64,000 bases of DNA from Gordonia phthalatica. GTDB taxonomy: Bacteria > Actinomycetota > Actinomycetes > Mycobacteriales > Mycobacteriaceae. The position numbers and the translations under genes were made by a program. This document shows positions 35,501 to 43,983 of this stretch, piece by piece. Numbering within the stretch: the stretch's first letter is position 1; every line of letters begins with the position of its first letter. Where the stretch lies: assembly GCF_001305675.1 (NCBI RefSeq), contig NZ_CP011853.1:124001-188000 (forward strand), in the 5' to 3' direction. Under the pieces are notes generated by a model that saw nothing but the letters and a program-made list of their open reading frames with translations, was not told the origin of the DNA and did not search any database.

Positions 35501-36259
35501 CCGCGGCGCGCCGGGGACCTCCGCATCGACACCCGCTACACCTACCCGGTGGCCTTCGCATCGGGCACGCGGGAACTCGCGACGGGCGAGACCGACACCT
35601 CCATCCAACGGTGGGACGTCAGCGATCCCGCCTCGCCGAAACGAGTCGGCGCGCCGCTGACCGGCCCCACCGACCTGATCCGCAGCGTCAGTTACTCCGC
35701 TGACGGCAGCCGACTGGTCGTCGGATCCGACGACGGCAACGCGTACGCCTATCGCCTCGGCGACGCCGAACCGCGTGCCACGGTGCTGCCGATGGAGCAG
35801 CCGGTGTCGGCCGCGCTGTTCGCGCGAGACGCGAACTACCTGGTGGCGGGTGGCGAGGACCTCGTCGTCTGGAAGCTCGACGGAGACGAGCCGACCGTCG
35901 TGAGCCGGATCGACGGCGTGTACGCGGACACGATCGGCCGATCGGGAACCAGCCTGATGGTCGGCCGCGGAACCCGCGAGATCACCGAGTTCCGGCTCGA
36001 CGACGACGGCCGGCTCACCGAAGGCTCCGCGGTCTCACCGGTCCTCGGCGGATCGCGCACGGTGTCGCGGTGGGTGCTGCCCACCGACCTGAGCGACGGC
36101 CCCGTGTACCCGGTCGCCGGCGACGGCACCGGCGTGGTCTACCTGCAGAGCACCGACGTCGACACCGCGCGCGCCTGGATCTGCCGGACCACCCGTCCGC
36201 TGAGCTCGGCCGAACGCGAGCGCTACCTGGGACGGCTGTCGGCCGACGACGGGTGCTGA
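32525..36259 (+). CDS. HTH-nSTAND-WD40 signalling NTPase with a transmembrane segment
   Basis: A 1244-aa protein. Domain order: an XRE-like HTH at about residues 10-70 (VTQQRISDWRNGRHVPRDF); an nSTAND1-type P-loop NTPase at 118-500 with Walker A GVSGAGKSS (149-157) and Walker B LVVVDQFEE (191-199); one transmembrane helix at 504-525; and a long WD40 region from about 585 to the end with 12 or more blades (endings such as TVRIWE, TVRVWS, TVRLWG), enough for two propellers. STAND proteins are ATP switches that oligomerise when their repeat sensor binds a signal. The WD40 part follows a membrane helix, so it may lie outside the cell. Role unknown. Confidence 0.88.
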   Translation: MTTLPPESEFGPALANLFRQAGKPTLRKASESLSGRGRPEVTQQRISDWRNGRHVPRDFATVEPLIMWLNLRALDAGADDLLSMPQWRELWRRHHEPVQRIETPFVGLASMRADDRDLYFGRDDTVAALVALLERARDSETGRIVVVTGVSGAGKSSLLGAGLAGADEPWNTPIAVRAGAGEPTVPSGTPLVVVDQFEEIFALDETARRGVLARLSEISDAGSVVVLGIRADFFGQCVEYPVLAKAWQDRSMIVSEMSDEQLRSAITGPVALAGGKIDDGLADLMIDDLHQESSEGDRAGHLPLLAHALRVMWSRRSGNRLTVAAYRESGGITSALAETAEATWAALDPADQDEARAVLLALVQFGPRRAPMRASVSPTDLRDRFSPSVMRIVDAFSDARLLTVSSDSVTFIHDAVMSSWPRMADWIAADADLLQWRQQLADDADAWNRNDHRPDYLYSGGRLETALANRAGLGQHRQVLLPAGSATFLDAAEQQQVRRRRLRIGAILAVVLLAVAAVVTAVIAMGQSADLARQRNAAERTAVMSSIDGLVNSDPSLAARLLSVADKHYPDDSRVRSGILASYMSPLARSLNGHDGAVYDVVFSRDGRLLATAGNDRTVRIWERAVGRPRPFAPVATLRGFTTFVTSVTFDASARLLAAASGDGTVRVWSLADRRAPRQIATLHPGEGAAYLTRFSPSGRHLATSSDDGTVVVYRTDGDKPPVQTAVLRGHSGPVRTLAFNSAGTVLATGGEDQTVRLWGDADSDTPRPVGAPLTGFPSITHALAFLPGDRVLAVTGDSANVQLWNVADPAAPKPEDTALPGVTAGSWSIAANPEQPLLARAGFDGVIHVWNTSTASGPLPLWDLQRSPELGATRMMSTSFSPDGQELAVGRSDGGIDIWTIPSGLLPDRGALISGVDVDGTGTKLVTVGADARMNVWTDHDGTWRRRSSIGIESRANNRPRVAITTDGTLVATANNNGGLVELWDVADPEHPRRAGDLRIDTRYTYPVAFASGTRELATGETDTSIQRWDVSDPASPKRVGAPLTGPTDLIRSVSYSADGSRLVVGSDDGNAYAYRLGDAEPRATVLPMEQPVSAALFARDANYLVAGGEDLVVWKLDGDEPTVVSRIDGVYADTIGRSGTSLMVGRGTREITEFRLDDDGRLTEGSAVSPVLGGSRTVSRWVLPTDLSDGPVYPVAGDGTGVVYLQSTDVDTARAWICRTTRPLSSAERERYLGRLSADDGC

Positions 36260-36272
36260 AGGAGGAGCCTTC

Positions 36273-36995
36273 GTGAGCGCGCTTGTCGCGGGGATCGGCT
36301 GTGTGTGGTTCGCAGCGATCGTCGGCGGTGCCACGGGATTCGGCAGCGCACTGATCGGCACCCCGCTGATGCTCCTCGTCGGCGTCGATCTGCCCGTCGC
36401 GGTGGCGATGAACCTCGCCGCGGGATTCGTCACCCGGGCCGCGGTCGCGGTCCAACTGCGTTCGGCGATGGTGCGCAAGCGCGTGATCCAACTCTGTCTC
36501 GGTGCCGTCCCGGGGATCTTCGCCGGGCTCGCGCTGCTGTCCTGGCTGCCGATGAGTGGACTCCGTGTGTTCGCGGGGGCGGCGACGGTGGTCTGCGGGA
36601 TCTGGCTCGCGCTGCCGACGGCACGGGCGGGACGGCCGGGGTCGGTGCTGACTGTCGCGACGGGTGTGGTCGGCGGCTTCCTCACGTCGACGACATCGCT
36701 GGGTGGTCCGCCTCCGGTGCTGCTCATGCAGTGGGCGCGGGTGCCGTCGCTCACCTTCATCGCCGACCTCGCGGGCTATTTCGTGGTCACGACGGGCCTG
36801 TCGCTGGTCGTCCTCGTTGCAGGCGGCAAGGTGCCGACGGATCTGCCGTGGTGGTTGATCGTCGGGGTGCTGGCGGCCGCGATGGCGGGCAACGCGATCG
36901 GCATGCGCATCGCCCGACGGTTGGGTCAGGACCGGTTCCGCGTACTGGTGATCGTCTTCGTCGTCGTGGCGGGGATCGCGACCCTGCTCACGTGA
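36273..36995 (+). CDS. TauE/SafE family membrane transporter
   Basis: A 240-aa protein with about eight hydrophobic segments in two similar halves; the family signature FGSALIGTPLMLL lies in the first half and LTSTTSLGGPPPVLLM in the second. TauE/SafE proteins export sulfite, sulfoacetate or related organosulfur anions, though many members are uncharacterised. The GTG start has GAAGGAGG upstream and lies 13 bases after the WD40 gene, so the two may be co-transcribed, but no functional link is evident. Confidence 0.87.
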   Translation: MSALVAGIGCVWFAAIVGGATGFGSALIGTPLMLLVGVDLPVAVAMNLAAGFVTRAAVAVQLRSAMVRKRVIQLCLGAVPGIFAGLALLSWLPMSGLRVFAGAATVVCGIWLALPTARAGRPGSVLTVATGVVGGFLTSTTSLGGPPPVLLMQWARVPSLTFIADLAGYFVVTTGLSLVVLVAGGKVPTDLPWWLIVGVLAAAMAGNAIGMRIARRLGQDRFRVLVIVFVVVAGIATLLT

Positions 36996-36996
36996 C

Positions 36997-37476
36997 TCAC
37001 CGCATCTTCGGCTCGCGCGCCGCAGCTCGCGAGGTCACGAAGGTCCGCAGCTCCCGGTCCTGGTCGGACACCAGGTAGGTGGGGTCGGGGACGTCCCACA
37101 CGTCGCGGAGCGCGTACTGCGCGGCCATCGCGGCGGCGTCGACCCGTCGCTGCGCGAACTCGCGGATGCACGTCCCGTCACGAAGTGAACGCCACCCCTC
37201 CGCAGTCAGGAGGGCGACGCGCTCGGCGTCTTCGGGGCCGTACGGGTACAGATCGCGGGCGGCGACGGTGAGTCGCAGTCGACTGTTCCCGGTGTGCGTG
37301 AACGCGATGGTGGGCTGCGGACCGAACATCTCGGTCCAGAGCGCATACACGGTGATCGGATGGTCGGCGGTCATACCGTCGAGGAGGTCGGCCAGCTCGC
37401 AGCGGAAACGGACCCAGATCCGTTCGAGCGCGGCGTCGAACGCGGACTCGGAGAAGACATCGGATGCATCGACCAT
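36997..37476 (-). CDS. Small protein resembling TY-Chap/YbjN-type chaperone-like domains
   Basis: A 159-aa soluble protein with N-terminal acidic helix and the pattern IAFTHTGNSRLRLTVAARDLY followed by VALLTAEGWRSL, which resembles the TY-Chap (CesT/YbjN-like) families widespread in actinobacteria. The C-terminal 60 residues are helical and basic. GGAGG lies 8 bases before the ATG at 37476. It is convergent with the TauE gene, one base apart, and has no obvious partner. The assignment is tentative. Confidence 0.6.
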   Translation of the reverse strand: MVDASDVFSESAFDAALERIWVRFRCELADLLDGMTADHPITVYALWTEMFGPQPTIAFTHTGNSRLRLTVAARDLYPYGPEDAERVALLTAEGWRSLRDGTCIREFAQRRVDAAAMAAQYALRDVWDVPDPTYLVSDQDRELRTFVTSRAAAREPKMR

Positions 37477-37574
37477 CGTGGACCTCCTGCAGGATGGCCC
37501 CACGATAACAACGACCACCGACAAGATCGGCGGACGCAGATCCGCGATCCGGTCGGTGGTCGGAAGAAGGTGCG

Positions 37575-38135
37575 TCAGGCGTTGATGCGCTGGCGCGTCG
37601 CGACGACGTCGTCGGCCCGCGCCTGCCGCTCGGAGATGGCGAAGGCCGCGGCGGCGAAGGTGGCGACCGTGCCGATCACGCCGAGAACGATCGCCGGCAC
37701 CCACAGGGCGGCCGAGGAACTGACGGCGATCGAGGTTGCGGCCATGGCGACGGCGGCGATCAGGGTGACCATCGCGACCAGTGCCAGGCCGACACCGAGC
37801 AGCGATGCCCGACGCTCCAGGTCGACGCCGATGAAGCCGGCGGGACGCTCGTCGGTGTAGGCGCGGCTCCAGATGTGCAGATCGGAGGCGTGACCGACGT
37901 GCTGCCAGCCGTCGGCCTCGCGGAATCGGTAGTAGTCGACGGGCGCGGGGTTGGCGCGCCGCTCCACCACGTAGCGCACCTTCGCGGGCGCGGACTGGGT
38001 GAACGTCATCCGGAGCGGGCTCAGCCAGGTGTAGTCGGTCAGGATCTGACCGTCGGCGGCCTTGGCCTCGAGCCACTGCTCGAAGGCGACGGGTGCGGGA
38101 CGCAGAAACGGGGCAAACCACGTTGTCGTGCTCAT
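37575..38135 (-). CDS. DUF2812-like membrane protein
   Basis: A 186-aa protein. The N-terminal 100 residues follow the DUF2812 pattern: FEQWLEAKAADGQILTDYTW, KVRYVVERRANPAPVDYYRF and DGWQHVGHASDLHIWSR. Two transmembrane helices and a short basic tail follow. DUF2812 genes usually sit next to a PadR regulator and are thought to be sensory or regulatory membrane partners; no PadR gene is here. GGAGGTTCCC precedes the ATG at 38135. Confidence 0.75.
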   Translation of the reverse strand: MSTTTWFAPFLRPAPVAFEQWLEAKAADGQILTDYTWLSPLRMTFTQSAPAKVRYVVERRANPAPVDYYRFREADGWQHVGHASDLHIWSRAYTDERPAGFIGVDLERRASLLGVGLALVAMVTLIAAVAMAATSIAVSSSAALWVPAIVLGVIGTVATFAAAAFAISERQARADDVVATRQRINA

Positions 38136-38425
38136 GGGAACCTCCAGAAGGGGTCGACCGCGCATGCGGCTTATGACTCCACCTTTCCGCGCGCGAGAGG
38201 GAGGGGTCAAGGACTTTGAGACTGGACTCACGTTTCGTCTCTCGTGCCTGCTGGGGAACACGAAAGGGTCGATTGGTCACCCGGTCGCTCGTCCGATCGG
38301 TCGGATCGGATGAGCCCTGTCCGACGGTACGCGTCGCGTCGATCCACCGTGGTGGCGGATGGTCTGTCGATAGACTCCGACTGCATTCGGCGAGACGTCG
38401 CATTTTCCAACGGGAGGCTCAGGGC

Positions 38426-39574
38426 GTGGGCGAGACCATGATCATCAGTGCAGGCGCGGTGGTCGCGGGAGACCGGGTTCTCCGCCCCGGCTGGATCCGC
38501 TCCTCGGGCGGCGTCATCGACGAGGTCGGCGCAGGCACTCCGCCTCAGCCCGCCGACCGGGACTTCCCGGACGGAATCGCCGTCCCCGGCTTCGTGGACA
38601 TGCACGTGCACGGCGGGGGAGGGTCGTCGTACACCGACGGCGTGGCCGACGAGGTCCGCGCGGCCGCCGCCTTCCATCGCGGACACGGCACCACGACCAC
38701 CGTCACGAGCACGGTGAGCGCCACACCGGAACACCTGCTGGTCATCGTCGAACGGCTCCGCGACCTGGTTCGTGAGGGCGTCAGCGCGGGCATCCACCTC
38801 GAAGGGCCGTGGATCAGTCATGCGCGCTGCGGCGCCCACGATCCGGGAGCGCTTCGGAATCCGACGCTCGACGAGATCGACGCAGTGCTGGAACTGGCCG
38901 ACGGCACCGTCGCGATGGTGACCATCGCCCCCGAACTCCCCGGAGCGTCGGAGGCGATCGACCGGTTCGTCGCCGCCGGCGTCACCGTCGCGGTGGGCCA
39001 CACCGACGCGACCTACGACCAGGTGCGCGACGCCGTGGACCGCGGTGCGCGCGTGGCCACGCACCTCTTCAATGCGATGGCACCGCTGACGCACCGCGAA
39101 CCGGGGCCGCCGCTCGCGCTGATGGACGACCCCCGCGTGGTGGTCGAGATGATCGGCGACGGCGTCCATCTGCATCCGGCGCTGGTGCGCGACGTTCAGC
39201 GGGCCGTCGGCTTCGACCGCGTCGCCCTCGTGACCGATGCGATGGTGGCGGCCGGCATGTCGGACGGCGCCTACAAGCTCGGGTCGCTCGATGTGACGGT
39301 CACCGACGGCGTCGCCCGCGTGAGCGAGACCGGTGCCATCGCGGGCAGCACCGCCACCATGGACGGGCTGTTCGCACGCACCGCCGCCGGCCTGCGCGGC
39401 CACGCCGACCACTTCTCCGACGACGTGCTGATCGCCTGTGCGGCAATGACTTCCGGGAATCCGGCGCGGGTCCTCGGTCGTGCGGACATCGGTGTGCTGG
39501 AGCCCGGGCGGCGCGCCGACGTCGTCGTCCTGGACCCCGACCTGCGTGTGACCGAGGTCTTCTCCAAGCATTGA
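38426..39574 (+). CDS. nagA: N-acetylglucosamine-6-phosphate deacetylase
   Basis: A 382-aa amidohydrolase: HVHGGGG (metal His pair), HLEGPW, VAVGHTDATYDQV, THLFNAM, GDGVHLH and VTDAM (catalytic Asp) in NagA order. It removes acetate from GlcNAc-6-phosphate during amino-sugar breakdown and peptidoglycan recycling. GGGAGG lies 8 bases before the GTG at 38426, so I preferred this over the ATG four codons on. No nagB or sugar transporter is adjacent, so it is a stand-alone nagA here. Confidence 0.92.
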   Translation: MGETMIISAGAVVAGDRVLRPGWIRSSGGVIDEVGAGTPPQPADRDFPDGIAVPGFVDMHVHGGGGSSYTDGVADEVRAAAAFHRGHGTTTTVTSTVSATPEHLLVIVERLRDLVREGVSAGIHLEGPWISHARCGAHDPGALRNPTLDEIDAVLELADGTVAMVTIAPELPGASEAIDRFVAAGVTVAVGHTDATYDQVRDAVDRGARVATHLFNAMAPLTHREPGPPLALMDDPRVVVEMIGDGVHLHPALVRDVQRAVGFDRVALVTDAMVAAGMSDGAYKLGSLDVTVTDGVARVSETGAIAGSTATMDGLFARTAAGLRGHADHFSDDVLIACAAMTSGNPARVLGRADIGVLEPGRRADVVVLDPDLRVTEVFSKH

Positions 39575-39705
39575 ACTGTGCTCGGTGACACAGGTGTCGC
39601 TGGTTACCGGCGGGTCGCATCCTCGGGTTTTGTCCCAGTAGGGTCACAATTGAGCCGGTCGGACACTCCGGCTGGAACCGAAGACTTTGTGGAGGGACCC
39701 CAGTG

Positions 39706-40248
39706 ATGAGTGCGAAGAAGAAGATGATCAAGCGACTCGAGGAGCAGATCGCGCGACTCTCGAGTGAAGTGGTGTCGCTCCGCGACGCCGTCCTCGCTCG
39801 CTCGCCGCTCGCCCCGATGCTCACTCAGAAGGCAGAGGAGACGCCGACCGCCGCCGAGCCCGCTGCGAAGCCTGCCGCCGAGAAGAAGCCTGCCGAGAAG
39901 AAGCCTGCCGCGGCGAAGGCACCCGCTGCCAAGCCCGCTCCTGCGGCCAAGCCGGCAGCTGCCAAGCCTGCTGCGACCAAGCCTGCTGCAACCAAGTCGG
40001 CCTCGAAGCCTGCTGCCGCCCCCAAGCCCGCAGCCGCGAAGCCCGCAGCCGCGACCAAGCCGGCTGCCGCCAAGCCTGCTGCGACCAAGGCTCCTGCCGC
40101 CGCGAAGCCCGCTGCCGCGCCCAAGCCTGCCGCGAAGCCTGCGAACAGTGCGAAGACGGTCGCAGATCTGCGTGCCGACGCCAAGGCGGCCGGGATCAAG
40201 GGATACTCGACGATGAAGAAGGCAGAACTCATCGCCGCCCTCGGCTAA
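39706..40248 (+). CDS. Lys/Ala/Pro-rich protein with C-terminal Rho-N-like domain
   Basis: A 180-aa protein in three parts: an N-terminal coiled coil (KRLEEQIARLSSEVVSLRD), a histone H1-like low-complexity tract of about 100 residues built from KPAA, KPAT and KAPA units, and a C-terminal SAP/Rho-N-like helix pair (TVADLRADAKAAGIKGYSTM, then KKAELIAAL). Such proteins in actinobacteria probably bind nucleic acid and may organise the nucleoid. GGAGGG precedes the ATG; a GTG one codon earlier is possible. It is the first gene before mscR, 16 bases away. Confidence 0.82.
   Translation: MSAKKKMIKRLEEQIARLSSEVVSLRDAVLARSPLAPMLTQKAEETPTAAEPAAKPAAEKKPAEKKPAAAKAPAAKPAPAAKPAAAKPAATKPAATKSASKPAAAPKPAAAKPAAATKPAAAKPAATKAPAAAKPAAAPKPAAKPANSAKTVADLRADAKAAGIKGYSTMKKAELIAALG
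39838..40143 (+). repeat. In-gene low-complexity repeat (Lys-Pro-Ala units)
   Basis: Tandem codons for Pro-Ala-Ala-Lys variants make this the only long internal repeat in the window. Length polymorphism among strains is likely. Confidence 0.75.
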
Positions 40249-40264
40249 CTCGCAAGGAGGCCTC

Positions 40265-41353
40265 GTGCCCACCGTCGTCAAGGGAGTCATCTCCCGCACC
40301 AAGAACGCACCCACAGAACTCGTCGACATCGTGATCCCCGACCCCGGCGCCAACGACGTGGTGGTGAAGGTGAGCACCTGCGGCGTCTGCCACACGGACC
40401 TGGCGTACGCGACGGGCGGGATCAACGACGAGTACCCGTTCCTGCTCGGCCACGAGGCCGCGGGCATCGTCGAATCCGTCGGCGACGCGGTGACGCACGT
40501 CGAGGTCGGCGACTACGTGGTCCTCAACTGGCGTGCCGTGTGCGGCGAGTGCCGTGCCTGCAAGCGCGGTCGCCCCTGGTACTGCTTCAACACGTTCAAC
40601 GCCAGTGCGCCGATGACCCTGACCGACGGCACCGAACTGTCTCCTGCGCTCGGCATCGGCGCGTTCGCCGAGAAGACCCTCGTCCACGAGGGCCAGTGCA
40701 CCAAGGTCGACGAGGCCGCCGACCCCGCCGTCGCCTGCCTGCTGGGCTGCGGCGTGATGGCCGGCCTGGGCGCCGCGATGAACACCGGCAACGTGGGACG
40801 CGGCGACTCCGTGGCCGTCATCGGCTGCGGCGGCGTCGGTGACGCCGCGATCGCCGGCGCGAAGCTGGCCGGAGCCACGACCATCATCGCCGTCGACCGC
40901 GATCCCAACAAGCTCGTCTGGGCCACCGAGCTCGGCGCCACCCACACCATCGACGCGTCCGCGATCGAGGACGTCGCCGAAGCCGTCAAGGAATTGACCG
41001 GTGGATTCGGCGCCGATGTGGTGATCGACGCCGTCGGCCGCCCGGAGACGTACAAGACAGCGTTCTACGCCCGCGACCTCGCAGGCGTCGTCGTGCTGGT
41101 CGGCGTGCCGACGCCGGAGATGCGCCTGGAGATGCCGCTCGTCGACTTCTTCAGCCACGGTGGCGCACTGAAGTCGTCCTGGTACGGCGACTGCCTGCCC
41201 GAACGCGACTTCCCGATGCTCATCGACCTGTTCCTGCAGGGACGACTCCCGCTCGACAAGTTCGTCACCGAGCGGATCGGCATCGACGGCATCGACGCCG
41301 CGTTCAAGGCCATGGAGGAAGGCCGCGTCCTGCGTTCGGTGGTGGAGTTGTGA
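40265..41353 (+). CDS. mscR: S-(hydroxymethyl)mycothiol dehydrogenase
   Basis: A 362-aa zinc alcohol dehydrogenase. Catalytic zinc ligands are in CGVCHTD and GHEAAG; the structural zinc loop is CGECRACKRGRPWYC, and the NAD fold starts GCGGVG. The length, the WYC spacing and the downstream MBL gene match the mycothiol-dependent formaldehyde dehydrogenase (MscR/AdhE) of mycobacteria. It oxidises the spontaneous adduct of formaldehyde and mycothiol. AAGGAGG precedes the GTG start, and the MBL gene overlaps by GTGA. Confidence 0.92.
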   Translation: MPTVVKGVISRTKNAPTELVDIVIPDPGANDVVVKVSTCGVCHTDLAYATGGINDEYPFLLGHEAAGIVESVGDAVTHVEVGDYVVLNWRAVCGECRACKRGRPWYCFNTFNASAPMTLTDGTELSPALGIGAFAEKTLVHEGQCTKVDEAADPAVACLLGCGVMAGLGAAMNTGNVGRGDSVAVIGCGGVGDAAIAGAKLAGATTIIAVDRDPNKLVWATELGATHTIDASAIEDVAEAVKELTGGFGADVVIDAVGRPETYKTAFYARDLAGVVVLVGVPTPEMRLEMPLVDFFSHGGALKSSWYGDCLPERDFPMLIDLFLQGRLPLDKFVTERIGIDGIDAAFKAMEEGRVLRSVVEL

Positions 41354-41976
41354 GCCTGCGCATCGACCGCGTCGTCACCTCGGGCACCTTCTCGCTCGAC
41401 GGCGGGACCTGGGACGTCGACAACAACATCTGGGTCATCGGCGACGACGCGGAGGCCGTGATCATCGATGCCGCGCACGACGCCGCACCGATCCTCGCGG
41501 CCGTCGAGAACCGGACGGTGGTCGCGATCGTGCTGACACACGCGCACAACGACCACATCGGTGTCGCCCCCGAACTCGCCGAGGCCACCGGGGCGCCGAT
41601 CCTGTTGCACCCCGCCGACGAGATGCTGTGGGAGCAGACTCATCCCGGCGTTCCGCACGGCGAACTGTCCGACGGGCAGAAGATCGCCGTAGGCGGCGAG
41701 GAACTGGAAGTGATCAACACACCCGGCCACTCGCCGGGGTCGTGCGTCGTGTGGGCGCCGTCCGAGCAGGTCCTGTTCAGCGGCGACACCCTCTTCCAGG
41801 GCGGCCCCGGCGCGACAGGACGCTCGTTCTCGAGCTTCGACGACATCATCGCGTCGATCCGCGACCGGATTCTGGTGCTCGACCCGCAGACCCGCGTCTG
41901 CACCGGGCACGGCGACGAGACCACGGTGGGTTCGGAGGCGGGTGACCTCGACGAGTGGATTCGTCGTGGTCACTGA
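41350..41976 (+). CDS. Metallo-beta-lactamase fold hydrolase, mscR partner
   Basis: A 208-aa glyoxalase II-like protein with the zinc motif THAHNDH, the later ligands in NTPGHSPGSC, FSGDTLF and CTGHGDET. It overlaps mscR by 4 bases (GTGA), as in mycobacteria. By analogy with glutathione systems it probably hydrolyses the formyl-mycothiol thioester made by MscR, releasing formate and mycothiol. This role is inferred from the conserved pairing. Confidence 0.88.
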   Translation: MSLRIDRVVTSGTFSLDGGTWDVDNNIWVIGDDAEAVIIDAAHDAAPILAAVENRTVVAIVLTHAHNDHIGVAPELAEATGAPILLHPADEMLWEQTHPGVPHGELSDGQKIAVGGEELEVINTPGHSPGSCVVWAPSEQVLFSGDTLFQGGPGATGRSFSSFDDIIASIRDRILVLDPQTRVCTGHGDETTVGSEAGDLDEWIRRGH

Positions 41977-43690
41977 GCGGTTCGCTCGACTGCTTCCGCC
42001 CGCGCTGAGCGGCTATCAGCGTTCTTGGCTGCGAGCCGACGTCCTCGCCGGGGCGTCGCTCGCGGCCGTCGCCATTCCGGAGGCGATGGGCTACAGCTCC
42101 ATCGCGCACGTCCCGCTCGGCGCGGGCCTGTATTCGCTGATCGTGCCCGCGATCGTGTTCGCACTGGTCGGTGCCTCACGACTGCTGGTGGTCGGTGCGG
42201 ACTCCGCAACCGCCGCACTGCTCGCGTCGGGCGTCGCCGGTCTCGGCATCGCGGGCCTGCGACCCGACACGGGGGAGTGGCTGGCGTGGGCCGGGCTCAT
42301 TGCGCTGGTGACCGGCGTCCTCCTCGTGATCGCGTGGGTCCTGCAGCTCGGCTTCCTCGGCGACTTCCTCTCCACCTCCGTACTCGTCGGCTTCCTCGCC
42401 GGCGTCGGCGTCCTCGTGCTGACCGAACAGGTTCCCGGCATGCTCGGCCAGCCGAAACACGACGCGGGCGACGTCGTCGGGAAATGGCTGGCCGTCTTCC
42501 GCCATCTCGACGAGGTGCGCTGGCAGGCCGTCGTCTTCGCCGTCGCCACCCTCATCGGGCTGGTCGGCGTCAAGAAGCTGCGACCGTCGCTGCCGATGCC
42601 GATCCTCGTGGTGGTCGGATCGATCGTCGCCGTCATGGTCTTTGACCTGGGCCGATGGGTGCCGACCGTCGGGAACATCGACGCAGGCGTCCCGTCGATC
42701 CGATTCCCGTCGGTGAGCGACGTGATCGCGCACTTTCCGACCGTCCTGACGATCTCATTCGGCTGCCTGCTGGTGATCCTCGCGCAGAGCGCCGCCACCG
42801 CGCGCAGCTTCGCGCAGCGGCACGGCGACCCGATCGACGTGAACCGCGACATCCTCGGTCTGTCGGCCGCCAACGTGTCGGCGGCGCTGACCGGATCGTT
42901 CGTCGTCAACGGCAGTCCCACCAAGACGGCCATCGTCGATCAGCAGCGCGGTCGCACCCAGGTCGCCAACCTGACGATGGCTGCCGCGACCCTGCTCGTC
43001 GTCGCGGTGGCGTCCGGGCCGCTCGGTCACCTGCCCGACGCAGTCCTCGCCGCCATCGTGTTCATGGTCGGCGTCGACCTCATCGACTGGAAAGGCTTCG
43101 CGCGGATCTGGCGGATCCGACACGTGGAGTTCGCGATCGCCGTCCTCACCACCGGCATGGTGGTGGTCTTCGGCGTGCTGACCGGGGTCATCGCCGCGAT
43201 GGTGGTGTCGCTGCTGCAGATCATCCATCGCCAGTACCGACCCGAGCGGTTCGTCGTCGGCCTCGGCGACCACGGGCAGCGCCGCTACGAGAGCGCCAAG
43301 CCCGGCCACCAGACGCTGCCCGGACTCATCGTCTTCCGGTACGACGCGGACCTCTTCTACGCCAACGTCGGCCGCTTCAACGACGACGTGACCGCCCTGG
43401 TGAAGGGCGCGCCGGACCCGGTGAAGTGGCTGGTCCTGGACTGTTCCGCCATCTCCGACGTCGACTACTCGGCCGCGGCGGTGCTGCAGAACCTCATCGA
43501 CTTCGTCCACTCCGTCGGCGCCCGGTTCATCCTCGCCGGCGTGACGCCCGAACTGCGGGAGTCGCTGGAGACCGCGCGGATCATGGCCGACCTCTCGGCC
43601 GACAGCGTCTACCCGGGTGTCGGATCGGCGGTGCGGGCCTTCGAGAAGGCGTCGCCCGCCGCCGGTGACGAGAATGCCCCCACAGAATGA
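41942..43690 (+). CDS. SulP/SLC26 family anion transporter with STAS domain
   Basis: A 582-aa membrane protein: sulfate-transporter domain with about 14 helices (DVLAGASLAAVAIPEAMGYSS is the family signature) and a C-terminal STAS domain at about 450-560 (GLIVFRYDADLFYANVGRF, LDCSAISDVDYSA with the DxS switch site). Family members carry sulfate, bicarbonate or dicarboxylates. The start is uncertain: GTG at 41942 overlaps the MBL gene by 35 bases, while GTG at 41966 overlaps by 11 and seems more natural. Neither has a good ribosome site, so translation is likely coupled to the MBL gene. Confidence 0.9.
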   Translation: MTSTSGFVVVTERFARLLPPALSGYQRSWLRADVLAGASLAAVAIPEAMGYSSIAHVPLGAGLYSLIVPAIVFALVGASRLLVVGADSATAALLASGVAGLGIAGLRPDTGEWLAWAGLIALVTGVLLVIAWVLQLGFLGDFLSTSVLVGFLAGVGVLVLTEQVPGMLGQPKHDAGDVVGKWLAVFRHLDEVRWQAVVFAVATLIGLVGVKKLRPSLPMPILVVVGSIVAVMVFDLGRWVPTVGNIDAGVPSIRFPSVSDVIAHFPTVLTISFGCLLVILAQSAATARSFAQRHGDPIDVNRDILGLSAANVSAALTGSFVVNGSPTKTAIVDQQRGRTQVANLTMAAATLLVVAVASGPLGHLPDAVLAAIVFMVGVDLIDWKGFARIWRIRHVEFAIAVLTTGMVVVFGVLTGVIAAMVVSLLQIIHRQYRPERFVVGLGDHGQRRYESAKPGHQTLPGLIVFRYDADLFYANVGRFNDDVTALVKGAPDPVKWLVLDCSAISDVDYSAAAVLQNLIDFVHSVGARFILAGVTPELRESLETARIMADLSADSVYPGVGSAVRAFEKASPAAGDENAPTE

Positions 43691-43983
43691 ATTACTCGCA
43701 TCTGTAGAGAGCATTCACAAATGCTGATTGGCGAGCAACAATAGGGGCTTGTTGAATTCGTCGAATCAGTGACGAATTAGACGCGAGTAAACGCGATCGA
43801 AGGGTGCCAGAAGGCTATTCGATCGGTAGTCTTCATTTCGAAGTGTTGATGATTCCGCGTCGCCGAGGGCGCCGATGCGGGAATGATTATCGCGCTATCT
43901 GTCGGAGGATTCCGTCGAATGTCGGCGGAGTGTTCGACGACTTCGGTGTGCGCGGATTGTGGACTTTGGGAAGGGCGTTCTCG

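Noticed and set aside
32342..35608. A 1088-codon open frame on the minus strand
   Set aside because: It lies opposite the STAND-WD40 gene, which has recognisable domains; the antisense product is Arg/Gly/His-rich with no motif.
39838..40143. Regular repeat resembling a CRISPR array
   Set aside because: It is in frame, encodes Lys-Pro-Ala units with variable codons, and lacks constant repeats and spacers.
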